Source: Streptomyces hilarionis (GTDB taxonomy: Bacteria; Actinomycetota; Actinomycetes; Streptomycetales; Streptomycetaceae). From it: a stretch of DNA of 43,363 nt. Shown in pieces: positions 15,722-23,109 of this stretch (position 1 is its first letter; each line of letters begins with the position of its first letter). The DNA is taken from contig NZ_JAHHIT010000045.1 in NCBI RefSeq assembly GCF_024539675.1, positions 1 to 43,363 of the forward strand. Direction: 5' to 3'. The notes beneath the pieces are model-generated. The model was not told where the DNA came from and did no database searches. It saw only the letters and a list, made by a program, of their open reading frames with translations. Both the position numbers and the translations under genes were made by a program.

Positions 15722-16275
15722 GGACGCACCTCCACGGGCGAGAAGTCGGACGCCGGCTCCTGCTCGGCGTCCGCGGGGCCGAGGGCGGCCAGTTCCGGCG
15801 CCAGGGCGCGCAGCCGGGCGAGGGAGCGGTGGGTGGTGGAGCGCACGGTCCCCACCGAGCAGCCGAGGAGTGCGGCCACCTCGGCCTCCGGAAGGTCCTC
15901 GAAGTAGCGCAGCACCAGGACGGAGCGCTGGCGCGCGGTGAGCCGGGACAGGGCGGCGCGCATCACCACGCGCAGCTCGGCGGCCGAGGCGGCGTCCGGG
16001 CCGACCGTGCGGTCGGGGGGTTCCGCGACGCTGACCTCGCGCCGGGGCCACTTCAGGCGCCAGCGGCCGATCTGTTGCCGGTAGAGGACCTGACGGACGT
16101 AGGCCTCGGGTTCGTCGATGTGGCGCCAGCGGCCCGCGGTCCTGGCCAGGGCGTTCTGGAGCAGATCCTCGCCCGCGTGCCGGTCGCCGCCGCTGAGCAG
16201 GACGGCCGTCCTCAACAGCGCCGACGATCTGCTCTCCACGAACAGGCGGAAGCTCTCCAGCCCCTCGGCATCCAC
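15718..16275 (-). CDS. SigE-family ECF RNA polymerase sigma factor
   Basis: A 185-residue ECF sigma factor. Region 2: FRLFVESRSSALLRTAVLLSGGDRHAGEDLLQNALARTAGRWRHIDEPEAYVRQVLYRQQIGRWRLKW (about residues 9-77). Region 4: ALSRLTARQRSVLVLRYFEDLPEAEVAALLGCSVGTVRSTTHRSLARLRA (about 108-158). The start is GTG at 16275 with AGAAGG upstream; an ATG at 16271 is out of frame. It is coupled by overlap to the propeller gene. Members of this family are numerous in Streptomyces and mostly of unknown signal. It is divergent from helR across about 490 nt that contain the RAE. Confidence 0.88.
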   Translation of the reverse strand: MDAEGLESFRLFVESRSSALLRTAVLLSGGDRHAGEDLLQNALARTAGRWRHIDEPEAYVRQVLYRQQIGRWRLKWPRREVSVAEPPDRTVGPDAASAAELRVVMRAALSRLTARQRSVLVLRYFEDLPEAEVAALLGCSVGTVRSTTHRSLARLRALAPELAALGPADAEQEPASDFSPVEVRP

Positions 16276-16515
16276 GCGACACCTTCTCTTCCCCCGGGAG
16301 CGGACCCGTCGTCCGGCCCCTGCACCCCTTGGGACGCGCGCGGACCGCCGCCGCTATGCATGCGATCTGAACCGATTCACGACCGGCCCGGGCGGCGGGG
16401 ACGCCGAGGCGGGGTCCCGGGAGAGACCGCGGAGGGCCGGCAGGGGCCGGGGCGACCGGGGAGGAGCCGGGAAGAGCCCCCGGGAGGAAGAGACCCGGAA
16501 GGGCGAAACGACGAA

Positions 16516-16541
16516 GGCAAGGAGGTCACACGCTCCTTGCC
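16516..16541. repeat. 9-bp perfect inverted repeat near the RAE
   Basis: GGCAAGGAG (16516-16524) and CTCCTTGCC (16533-16541) form a perfect 9-bp stem with an 8-nt loop. Each arm contains the GCAAG/CTTGC half-site also found in the RAE 22 nt away, in the opposite arrangement. Confidence 0.6.
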
Positions 16542-16549
16542 GCTTTCAA

Positions 16550-16578
16550 CGTATAGCGCACAGGGGGGCTTGCGGCAA
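16550..16578 (-). promoter_or_regulatory. Candidate minus-strand promoter overlapping the RAE
   Basis: On the minus strand TTGCCG (16573-16578) and TATACG (16550-16555) are separated by exactly 17 nt. The -35 lies in the centre of the RAE, and transcription would run toward the sigma factor gene. A predicted start near 16543 would place the 9-bp inverted repeat at the 5' end of the RNA. Confidence 0.4.
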
Positions 16579-16585
16579 GGCCCCC
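16563..16585. promoter_or_regulatory. Rifamycin-associated element (RAE)
   Basis: A near-perfect dyad: five G, a mismatch, CTTGC, central G, GCAAG, a mismatch, five C. The core GGGGCTTGCGGCAAGGCCC matches the RAE that I know from upstream of rifamycin-inducible resistance genes in actinomycetes. It lies 185 nt before helR. On the plus strand it contains TTGCGG with CAGAAT 19 nt downstream, a weak promoter-like pair. Confidence 0.82.
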
Positions 16586-16769
16586 GTCGTGACGCAGAAT
16601 CTCCGACCTGGGCCGATGTGCGCAGGGACGGACCGGCCCGTCGCCGACCGCCGCCCGCGGGCCGGGACGACGGGACGACGAGTCGAGCACGCGTGACCCG
16701 CGAGAATGGGCGTACCCGGCGGCACGGACCGACCGCGGTCGCAAGCGATCTCATACCGGAGCTGATGAC

Positions 16770-18947
16770 GTGACCCCCCTGACCACCGGGGCCTTCGACC
16801 TTCCCGAGCGCCTGTCCCACAAGGCCGACCCGAAGCTGATCGCCGGCGACGAGCGGCACTTCGCGGCTCTCGCCGAGTGTCTGGAGCAGTCGATCGCGGA
16901 GGTGTCGGGCCGCCTCGACGCCGAGCGCCGGGCGCCCGGCGGGCTCGGCCGGGGGGCGATGGACCGCGACACCGAGATCCACCGGCTGACCGCACGGCTG
17001 CGCACGCTGCGCCGCTTCGGGCTCGACCTGTGCCTGGGCCACATGGTCGGCGCCGACGACGGCGAGCCCGTGTACGTCGGGCGCCTCGGACTCACCGACG
17101 CGACCGGGCGCCGGCTGCTGCTCGACTGGCGCTCCCCCGCGGCCGAGCCGTTCTTCGGGGCCACCCACGCCAACCCGATGGGCCTGGCGAGCCGGCGCCG
17201 GTACCGCTGGACCCGCGGCCGGATCAGCGACTACTGGGACGAGGTGTTCTCGCCGGACGGGTTCGCCGGCCACGCGGCGGCGCTCGACGACCAGTCCGCG
17301 TTCATCGCCAGCCTGGGCGGCGACCGCTCGGCCCGGATGCGGGACGTCCTCGGCACCATCCAGGCCGACCAGGACGCGGTGATCCGGGCGGGCTCACGCG
17401 GCGCCCTGGTGGTCGACGGGGGCCCGGGCACCGGCAAGACCGTCGTCGCGCTGCACCGTTCCGCCTACCTCCTCCACTCCGACCCCCGTCTGGGCCACCG
17501 CCGGGGAGGCGTGCTGTTCGTCGGCCCGCACCGGCCGTACCTGGCCTATGTCGCCGACGTGCTGCCGAGCCTCGGCGAGGAGGGGGTGCAGACGTGCACG
17601 CTGCGCGACCTCGTCGCCGAGGGCGCCGAAGCGGGGGCCGAGACCGACCCGGAGACGGCCCGTCTGAAGTCGTCCGCGCAACTGGTGCGCGCGATCGAGA
17701 GGGCCGTCGCGTTCTACGAGGAACCGCCGGCCACCGGGATGACGGTCACCACGCACTGGTCCGACATCGCCCTCACGGCGGACGACTGGGCCGTCGCCTT
17801 CGACGCGGCGGACCCGGGCACGCCCCACAACGAGGCGCGGGAACAGGTCTGGGAGGAACTGCTCACGATCCTCACGGACAAGCACGAGGGCGACGCCCCG
17901 CCCGCGCTGCTGCGCAAGTCCCTGCTCCAGAACCGGGAGCTGGCGACGGCCTTCAACCGGGCGTGGCCGCTGCTCGAGGCCGCCGATCTCGTGGGCGACC
18001 TGTGGACGGTGCCCGCCTATCTGCGGATGTGCGCCCCCTGGCTGAAGCCCGACGAGGTGAGGCTGCTCCAGCGTCCGCAGGCCCGCGCCCAGGCCTGGAC
18101 GGTGTCCGACCTGCCGTTGCTGGACGCGGCGCGTCATCGCGTCGGCGATCCGCAGGCGGCCCTGCGCGCCCGCCGGCACAAGGCCGTCCTCGCCGCCCAG
18201 CGCGAGCGCATGGACCTCGTCGTGGACAACCTGATCCGGGCCGTGGCCGACTCGGGGGCCGACGGGGACGACGGCGAGGGGCTGGTGAGGATGCTGCGGG
18301 GCGAGGACGCGCAGGTCAGCCTGGTCGACGATGCCGAACTGCCGGTCGCCGACCCGGATCTGCTGGCCGGCCCGTTCGCGCACATCGTCGTCGACGAGGC
18401 GCAGGAACTGACCGACGCGGAGTGGCAGATGCTGCTGGCGCGCTGCCCCTCGCGCAGTTTCACGATCGTCGGCGACCGCGCCCAGGCCCGGCACGGCTTC
18501 ACCGAGACGTGGCAGGAGCGGCTGGGCCGGATCGGGTTCGACCGGATCGCCCTGGCCTCCCTGAGCATCAACTACCGCACGCCGCAGGAGATCATGACCG
18601 AGGCCGAGCCGGTCATCCGGGCGGTGCTCCCGGACGCCAACGTGCCGACCTCGATCCGCAGCGGCGGCGCCGCGGTCGTCCACGGCTCCGTCACCGAGCT
18701 GCACGCGCTCCTCGACGCCTGGCTCGCCGACCACGCGGCCGGGACCGCCTGCGTGATCGGCGACCCCGCGTTCCGCGCCACGCCGCGCGTGCGCTCCCTG
18801 ACCCCCGAACTGTCCAAGGGTCTCGAGTTCGACCTCGTCGTGCTCGTCGACCCGGAGAAGTACGGGGAGGGCGTCCAGGGAGCGGTGGACCACTACGTCG
18901 CGATGACCCGGGCCACCCGACAGCTGGTCGTCCTGACGACCCCCTGA
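16770..18947 (+). CDS. helR: HelR, HelD-like RNA polymerase-recycling ATPase
   Basis: A 725-residue superfamily 1 helicase-like ATPase. The N-terminus (residues 20-90) is a helical, probably coiled-coil arm of the type HelD proteins push into the RNA polymerase secondary channel. Then come LLLDWRSPAAEPFF, Walker A GGPGTGKT (217-224), Walker B VVDEAQEL (about 540-547), FTIVGDRAQARHG, LSINYRTPQEI, LSKGLEFDLVVLVDP and MTRATRQLVVL. HelD proteins release stalled RNA polymerase; the HelR class also displaces rifamycins and gives tolerance. The RAE upstream is the main reason to choose HelR over other HelD proteins. The GTG start has GGAG 8 nt upstream. Confidence 0.85.
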   Translation: MTPLTTGAFDLPERLSHKADPKLIAGDERHFAALAECLEQSIAEVSGRLDAERRAPGGLGRGAMDRDTEIHRLTARLRTLRRFGLDLCLGHMVGADDGEPVYVGRLGLTDATGRRLLLDWRSPAAEPFFGATHANPMGLASRRRYRWTRGRISDYWDEVFSPDGFAGHAAALDDQSAFIASLGGDRSARMRDVLGTIQADQDAVIRAGSRGALVVDGGPGTGKTVVALHRSAYLLHSDPRLGHRRGGVLFVGPHRPYLAYVADVLPSLGEEGVQTCTLRDLVAEGAEAGAETDPETARLKSSAQLVRAIERAVAFYEEPPATGMTVTTHWSDIALTADDWAVAFDAADPGTPHNEAREQVWEELLTILTDKHEGDAPPALLRKSLLQNRELATAFNRAWPLLEAADLVGDLWTVPAYLRMCAPWLKPDEVRLLQRPQARAQAWTVSDLPLLDAARHRVGDPQAALRARRHKAVLAAQRERMDLVVDNLIRAVADSGADGDDGEGLVRMLRGEDAQVSLVDDAELPVADPDLLAGPFAHIVVDEAQELTDAEWQMLLARCPSRSFTIVGDRAQARHGFTETWQERLGRIGFDRIALASLSINYRTPQEIMTEAEPVIRAVLPDANVPTSIRSGGAAVVHGSVTELHALLDAWLADHAAGTACVIGDPAFRATPRVRSLTPELSKGLEFDLVVLVDPEKYGEGVQGAVDHYVAMTRATRQLVVLTTP

Positions 18948-18973
18948 CCCGCCGGGCGGCCCGACCGGGTCAG
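18944..18973. terminator. Bidirectional terminator spanning both stop codons
   Basis: CTGACCCG (18944-18951) pairs with CGGGTCAG (18966-18973), with an inner CGGG/CCCG stem. The arms contain the stops of both helR and dapD, which are convergent. Confidence 0.55.
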
Positions 18974-19959
18974 TTGTGGCTGTGCAGGATCTCGTTCAGG
19001 CCGCCCCAGACCGCGTTGTTGGGGCGGGCCTCGACGGCGCCGGAGACCGAGTTGCGGCGGAAGAGGATGTTCGAGGCGCCGGAGAGTTCGCGGGCCTTGA
19101 CGATCTGGCCGTCGGGCATGGTGATCCGGGTGCCCGCGGTGACGTACAGGCCGGCCTCGACGACGCACTCGTCGCCCAGGGCGATGCCGACGCCCGCCTC
19201 GGCGCCGACGAGGCAGCGCTCGCCGATGGAGATGACGACGCTGCCGCCGCCGGACAGCGTGCCCATCGTGGAGGCGCCGCCGCCGATGTCCGAGCCGTCG
19301 CCGACGACGACGCCCGCGGAGATGCGGCCCTCGACCATCGAGGTGCCCAGCGTGCCGGCGTTGAAGTTGACGAAGCCCTCGTGCATGACCGTCGTGCCCT
19401 CGGCGAGGTGCGCGCCGAGGCGGACCCGGTCGGCGTCGGCGATGCGGACGCCCTTGGGGGCGACGTAGTCGGTCATGCGGGGGAACTTGTCGATGGAGGT
19501 GACCTGGAGGTGCAGGCCCTCGGCGCGGGCGTTCAGCCGGACCTTCTCGACGTCGTCCACGGCGACCGGGCCGAGCGAGGTCCAGGCGACGTTGGCGAGG
19601 TGGCCGAACATGCCGTCCAGGCTCTGGCCGTGCGGCTTGACGAGGCGGTGGGAGAGAAGGTGGAGGCGCAGGTAGACGTCGTGCGCGTCGAGGGGCTTGT
19701 CGTCCAGCGAGGCGATGACCGTGCGGACCGCGACGACCTCGACGCCGCGGCGGGCGTCCGGGCCGACGGCCTTGGCCGCGCCCGCGCCGAGCAGTTCGAC
19801 GGCCCGCTCGGCGGACAGGCGCTCGGTGCCGGAGGGGCCGGGCTCCGCGACCAGCGCGGGCGCGGGGAACCAGGTGTCGAGAACGGTGCCGTCGGCGGCG
19901 ATCGTGGCGAGGCCGCCGGCCACGGCGCCGGTGGTGCGAGGAGCAGTCGTGTCGGTCAT
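18970..19959 (-). CDS. dapD: Tetrahydrodipicolinate N-succinyltransferase
   Basis: A 329-residue trimeric enzyme of the succinylase branch of lysine/diaminopimelate synthesis; it transfers succinyl from succinyl-CoA to tetrahydrodipicolinate. The N-terminal half is the actinobacterial DapD type ([34 protein letters not shown]). The C-terminal half is a left-handed beta helix with hexapeptide repeats: [52 protein letters not shown]. It ends with [16 protein letters not shown]. Length fits the family. The start lies only 6 nt past a TAGGTT -10-like element, so the mRNA may be leaderless. Confidence 0.92.
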   Translation of the reverse strand: MTDTTAPRTTGAVAGGLATIAADGTVLDTWFPAPALVAEPGPSGTERLSAERAVELLGAGAAKAVGPDARRGVEVVAVRTVIASLDDKPLDAHDVYLRLHLLSHRLVKPHGQSLDGMFGHLANVAWTSLGPVAVDDVEKVRLNARAEGLHLQVTSIDKFPRMTDYVAPKGVRIADADRVRLGAHLAEGTTVMHEGFVNFNAGTLGTSMVEGRISAGVVVGDGSDIGGGASTMGTLSGGGSVVISIGERCLVGAEAGVGIALGDECVVEAGLYVTAGTRITMPDGQIVKARELSGASNILFRRNSVSGAVEARPNNAVWGGLNEILHSHN

Positions 19960-19965
19960 GAGGGC

Positions 19966-19996
19966 AACCTAACCGGCGGGAGCCCACCGAGGCCAA
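19966..19996 (-). promoter_or_regulatory. Candidate leaderless dapD promoter
   Basis: On the minus strand TTGGCC (19991-19996), a 19-nt spacer and TAGGTT (19966-19971) lie directly before the dapD ATG. There is no Shine-Dalgarno sequence in between. Confidence 0.45.
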
Positions 19997-20068
19997 CCCG
20001 CGCAGCGGTGTCTCAGGTGGCGGTCCCGCAGGCGGGGAGGGCCTCGCCCGTCACGCCCCCGCGCCCCT

Positions 20069-20091
20069 GGCCCGGGCCCCTCGCCCGGGCC
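20069..20091 (-). terminator. Terminator after the TetR gene
   Basis: GGCCCGGGC-CCCTC-GCCCGGGCC makes a 9-bp perfect stem downstream of the TetR stop at 20228. The rest of 19997-20227 is GC-rich and shows no gene. Confidence 0.5.
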
Positions 20092-20227
20092 CGTCGGCGT
20101 CCCTCGCGCCGCGGCCGTCGGAAGCCGGGCCGACGCCGTTGCCGGCTGCGGGACTTGCCCCCTCTCGCGTGGCCGCCGTGCCGCCCGCTCCCCCAGGGTT
20201 CCGCTCCCCCCGGCAGCGGTACGGCAC

Positions 20228-20818
20228 TCAGCGGCGTCCGGAGCCTCGGCGTGGCGGCCGGGCGGGCGCGCCCGGGCGGGGGCGGGGCATGAGGCGGGAG
20301 AGCGCTTCCCTGGCGTACTCCTCGTCGTAGGGCACGCCCGTCAGCAGGACCTGAAGGCAGATGCCGTCCATCAGCGCCACCAGGGCGCGCGCGGTGAGCG
20401 GGTCGGTGCGGCGGGCGAGCAGGGCGGCGACGTCCTCGGCCCACTCGGCGGCGACGGGACGCAGGGCCGGGCGGCGCAGGGCGGCGAGGTAGAGCTCGTA
20501 CTCCAGCTCGACGCCGGTGCGGTCGCCGGCGAGCCACTCGCCGAGCAGTCCGGCCAGTTCGGCGGGCAGGTCGGCGTCCGCGTCGGTCAGTCCGCCGCGC
20601 GCGGCGACGACCTTGGCGAAGCCCTCGTTGGCCTGCCGCAGGGCGGCCGTCATCAACTCGTCGAGCGTGGCGAAGTGGTAGGTGGTGGAGCCGAGCGGCA
20701 CGTCCGCCTCGGCGGCGACGGTGCGATGGCTCAGCCCGGCCAGCCCCCTGGCGCCGACGACGCGGATCGCCGCGTCGATGATCCGCTGTCGCCGTTCGGG
20801 GTCGTGACGGCGGGGCAT
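20228..20818 (-). CDS. TetR-family regulator of the SMR pump
   Basis: A 196-residue protein: HTH at residues 8-57 (RRQRIIDAAIRVVGARGLAGLSHRTVAAEADVPLGSTTYHFATLDELMTAAL), then a helical domain with GDRTGVELEYELYLAALRRPALRPVAAEWAEDV as in multidrug-binding TetR proteins. The C-terminal tail is Pro/Arg-rich. Its ATG shares one base with the pump's TGA stop (TGATG), so it is translationally coupled behind the pump gene. It probably represses the two-gene operon through the GTGTACG-type sites in front of it and is released by a pump substrate. The ligand is unknown. Confidence 0.85.
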   Translation of the reverse strand: MPRRHDPERRQRIIDAAIRVVGARGLAGLSHRTVAAEADVPLGSTTYHFATLDELMTAALRQANEGFAKVVAARGGLTDADADLPAELAGLLGEWLAGDRTGVELEYELYLAALRRPALRPVAAEWAEDVAALLARRTDPLTARALVALMDGICLQVLLTGVPYDEEYAREALSRLMPRPRPGAPARPPRRGSGRR

Positions 20819-21138
20819 CAGTGCGCGCCCCCCAGGTTCAGCACGACGACTCCCGCGACGATCAGGAGGATGCCGGCGGCCTTGGCGGGGTTCAGGGTCT
20901 CCCCGAACAGGGCCGGTCCGATGAGGGCGATGGCGGCGGTGCCGGTCCCGGCCCAGATGGCGTACGCCGTGCCGATGCCGATGGTCCTCAGCGCCTGGGC
21001 CAGGAGGAAGAAGGAGACGACGTAGCCGACGACCGTCAGCAGCGAGGGCCACAGCCTGCTGAAGCCGTCGCTGTACTTCATGACCGTGGTCGCGGTCACC
21101 TCGGCGGCGATGGCGCCGGCGAGCGTCAGGTATCCCAT
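20818..21138 (-). CDS. Small multidrug resistance (SMR) efflux protein
   Basis: A 106-residue protein with four membrane helices. It has the essential membrane glutamate (AGAIAAEVTATTVMKYSDGFSRLWPS; Glu13, matching EmrE Glu14), YAIWAGTGTAAIALIG with the conserved Tyr and Trp, and a last helix AAGILLIVAGVVVLNLG. SMR dimers export cationic drugs or guanidinium compounds in exchange for protons. I chose the ATG at 21138 because it gives the canonical SMR N-terminus; the in-frame GTG at 21168 reads through the operator. No Shine-Dalgarno sequence precedes 21138, so translation may be leaderless. Substrate class cannot be decided here. Confidence 0.87.
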   Translation of the reverse strand: MGYLTLAGAIAAEVTATTVMKYSDGFSRLWPSLLTVVGYVVSFFLLAQALRTIGIGTAYAIWAGTGTAAIALIGPALFGETLNPAKAAGILLIVAGVVVLNLGGAH

Positions 21139-21176
21139 GTGTACGAGCGTACACAGTGATGCGTACACCCGTACAC
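21139..21176 (-). promoter_or_regulatory. Operator array upstream of the SMR-TetR operon
   Basis: GTGTACG (21139-21145) and CGTACAC (21148-21154) form a perfect dyad touching the SMR start codon. Two more CGTACAC copies follow at 21162-21168 and 21170-21176. Such dyads next to a TetR-controlled start usually bind the TetR protein. Confidence 0.6.
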
Positions 21177-21321
21177 ATCAAGCGCGGATTCAAAAGCGTT
21201 ATGGAAAGCGCTCGCTCAAACGGATGAACGCGAGCCACCGGTTCCACTACTGTTTCACCGTTCACACACCGGGCCATCGCAGCCGCGGCCGCCGCCATGG
21301 GCGCCCCTGGAGGACCAGCGC

Positions 21322-22173
21322 ATGCCAATAAACAAGTCCCGGCCGTCCCAGGAAGAACCCTGGGAGAACGGCTGGGCCCCGGACAGTTCCCGGGCCCCCG
21401 GAACACGACGCCTGTGGTTGGCCGGCGGTCTCGCCGTGGCCACCATCGTGGCCTGCGTGACCACCATCGCCCTCAACGACCGTCCTGGGAACGAGAAGAC
21501 GGCCGCCCGGCAGGGACAGACCCTGTCGGACGACGAGACGGAGGGCGGCGGACTGATCTCCTTCGCCACGCCTTCCGCTAGCACGTCGTCGACGCCCAAG
21601 GGGCAGCAGAGCGGGAAGAGTTCGGTCTCGCCGTCGCCCTCGGCGTCGCCGTCCCCCTCGTCCTCGCCCGGGCCGCAGGGCAGTTCGTCGCCGGGCGCGT
21701 CCACCGGGCCCGCGCCGAAGCCGACGAAGAAGCCGGCCGACCCCGGGACGGGCGTCGCACGGCGGTCCGTGCAGGCGGTCAACTACCCCGACCGCTACTG
21801 GCATGTGAGCCAGGGTCTGGTGAGGCTCGACGCGCCGGGCGGCTCGCAGTCCCGCGCCGACTCCACCTTCGAGGTCGTCAGGGGCCTGTCCAACGGCTCC
21901 TGTCTCTCCTTCAGGACGGACGACGGGGCCTATCTGCGCCACCGCAGCTTCGTCCTGCGCGCCGAACGCAACGACGGCTCGGCCCTGTTCTCGCAGGACG
22001 CGACCTTCTGCGTGTCGCGCTCCTCGTACGGCGACACGGTGATGTTCCAGTCGGTGAACTACCCCGACCGCATGCTGCGTCACCAGAACTTCGGGCTGCG
22101 CCTGGATCCGTACGGCTACAACACGACCAACCGTCAGGACTTCATGTTCCGCCTCGTCGGCGGACTCGGCTGA
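21322..22173 (+). CDS. Membrane-anchored AbfB-domain carbohydrate-binding protein
   Basis: A 283-residue protein. Short cytoplasmic N-terminus, one membrane helix (RLWLAGGLAVATIVACVTTIAL, about residues 30-51), then a long Ser/Pro/Gly-rich linker (about 80-145) with a repeated PSPSASPSPSSSPGP pattern. The C-terminal about 135 residues are an AbfB (CBM42-like) beta-trefoil: VQAVNYPDRYWHVSQGLVRLD, SCLSFRT-DDGAYLRHRSFVLRA and FQSVNYPDRMLRHQNFGLRLD. AbfB modules bind arabinofuranose side chains. No catalytic domain is attached, so it probably presents a sugar-binding module outside the cell. GGAGG lies upstream of the ATG. Confidence 0.85.
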   Translation: MPINKSRPSQEEPWENGWAPDSSRAPGTRRLWLAGGLAVATIVACVTTIALNDRPGNEKTAARQGQTLSDDETEGGGLISFATPSASTSSTPKGQQSGKSSVSPSPSASPSPSSSPGPQGSSSPGASTGPAPKPTKKPADPGTGVARRSVQAVNYPDRYWHVSQGLVRLDAPGGSQSRADSTFEVVRGLSNGSCLSFRTDDGAYLRHRSFVLRAERNDGSALFSQDATFCVSRSSYGDTVMFQSVNYPDRMLRHQNFGLRLDPYGYNTTNRQDFMFRLVGGLG

Positions 22174-22191
22174 GGACGGTCGGCGCTGCGT

Positions 22192-22217
22192 CCGGGCCGC
22201 CTCGACGGGCGGCCCGG
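22192..22217 (+). terminator. Terminator after the AbfB-domain gene
   Basis: CCGGGCCGCC (22192-22201) pairs perfectly with 22208-22217 over a 6-nt loop, 19 nt past the stop. Confidence 0.55.
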
Positions 22218-22236
22218 GCGCGGGGGACGACAGACG

Positions 22237-22272
22237 GGTGTGGCCCCCGGCAGCTCTGCCGGGGGCCACACC
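22237..22272. terminator. Strong bidirectional terminator at the end of the suf operon
   Basis: A perfect 17-bp inverted repeat (GGTGTGGCCCCCGGCAG at 22237-22253 with 22256-22272) ends 21 nt beyond the sufT stop. It ends the suf operon and can also stop transcription coming from the left. Confidence 0.8.
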
Positions 22273-22293
22273 TGTCAGGTCTCGGGGCGTGCG

Positions 22294-22626
22294 TCAGACG
22301 TTGAAGCCGAGCGCGCGCAGCTGCTCGCGACCGTCGTCCGTGATCTTGTCCGGGCCCCACGGCGGCATCCAGACCCAGTTGATGCGCAGCTCGTTGACCA
22401 GACCGTCCGTGGCGGACTTCGCCTGGTCCTCGATGACGTCCGTCAGCGGACAGGCCGCCGACGTCAGGGTCATGTCGATCGTCGCGATGTTCGCGTCGTC
22501 GATGTGGATGCCGTAGATCAGCCCGAGGTTGACCACGTCGATGCCCAGTTCGGGGTCGACGACGTCGTACAACGCCTCGCGGACCTCCTCCTCCGAGGCG
22601 GGCTTCATCTCAAGGGTCTCGCTCAT
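22294..22626 (-). CDS. sufT: SufT, DUF59/MIP18-type Fe-S assembly factor
   Basis: A 110-residue protein with the DUF59 signature EEEVREALYDVVDPELGIDVVNLGLIYGIHIDD and TLTSAACPLTDVIEDQ (the conserved Cys is present), ending WMPPWGPDKITDDGREQLRALGFNV. SufT proteins help Fe-S cluster maturation or delivery, especially under iron limitation. Its start overlaps the sufU stop (ATGA), making it the last gene of the operon. Homologues keep the same last position in other actinobacteria. Confidence 0.9.
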   Translation of the reverse strand: MSETLEMKPASEEEVREALYDVVDPELGIDVVNLGLIYGIHIDDANIATIDMTLTSAACPLTDVIEDQAKSATDGLVNELRINWVWMPPWGPDKITDDGREQLRALGFNV

Positions 22627-23090
22627 GCCGTGTTCCTTTCGGCGTCGGCTCCGCCCAGGGCCTGGGCCGTCGCGTCCTTCCACGCCATCCAGCTGAGGAG
22701 GGCGCACTTGACCCGGGCCGGGTACTTGGAGACGCCGGCGAACGCGATCGCGTCCTCCAGCACCTCCTCCATCGCGTCGTCGGGCTCGATCCGGCCCTTG
22801 GACTGCATCAGCTCCAGGAAGGTCTCCTGGATCTTCTGCGCGTCCGCCAGGTCCTTGCCGACCAGCAGGTCGTTCAGGACGGAGGCGCTGGCCTGGCTGA
22901 TGGAACAGCCCTGGCCCTCGTAACTGACGTCCTCGATCGTCGTGCCGTCGTACTTCACCCGCAGGGTGATCTCGTCGCCGCACGTCGGATTGACGTGGTG
23001 CACCTCGGCGTCGCCATCGCGCAGACCACGCCCGTGCGGGTGCTTGTAGTGGTCCAGGATGACTTCCTGGTACATCGAGTCCAGCTTCAT
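22623..23090 (-). CDS. sufU: SufU, zinc-dependent sulfur acceptor
   Basis: A 155-residue protein starting MKLDSMYQEVILDHYKHPHGRGL. It has the three zinc-ligand cysteines and the Asp of SufU: Cys37/Asp39 (NPTCGDE), Cys62 (GQGCSIS) and Cys129 (RVKCALLSW). In Gram-positive bacteria SufU takes sulfur from SufS for the SufBCD scaffold. I prefer the ATG at 23090 because it matches the usual N-terminus; an in-frame TTG at 23105 has GAGGGG directly against it, too close to work well. It follows sufS after 19 nt and overlaps sufT. Confidence 0.92.
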   Translation of the reverse strand: MKLDSMYQEVILDHYKHPHGRGLRDGDAEVHHVNPTCGDEITLRVKYDGTTIEDVSYEGQGCSISQASASVLNDLLVGKDLADAQKIQETFLELMQSKGRIEPDDAMEEVLEDAIAFAGVSKYPARVKCALLSWMAWKDATAQALGGADAERNTA

Positions 23091-23109
23091 CCGCTCGCTC
23101 GCCAACCCC

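Larger units (their letters stand above)
16276..16769. other. Divergent regulatory region between sigma gene and helR
   Basis: A 494-nt stretch with no supported gene. It contains an imperfect palindrome TGAACCGATTCA (16368-16379), a purine-rich tract (about 16381-16515), a 9-bp inverted repeat (16516-16541), the RAE (16563-16585) and a 185-nt leader before the helR start. Confidence 0.6.

Noticed and set aside
14504..16282. A 592-residue fusion frame over sigma and propeller genes
   Set aside because: Its N-terminal third is the out-of-frame shadow of the sigma gene; the propeller protein starts at GTG 15721.
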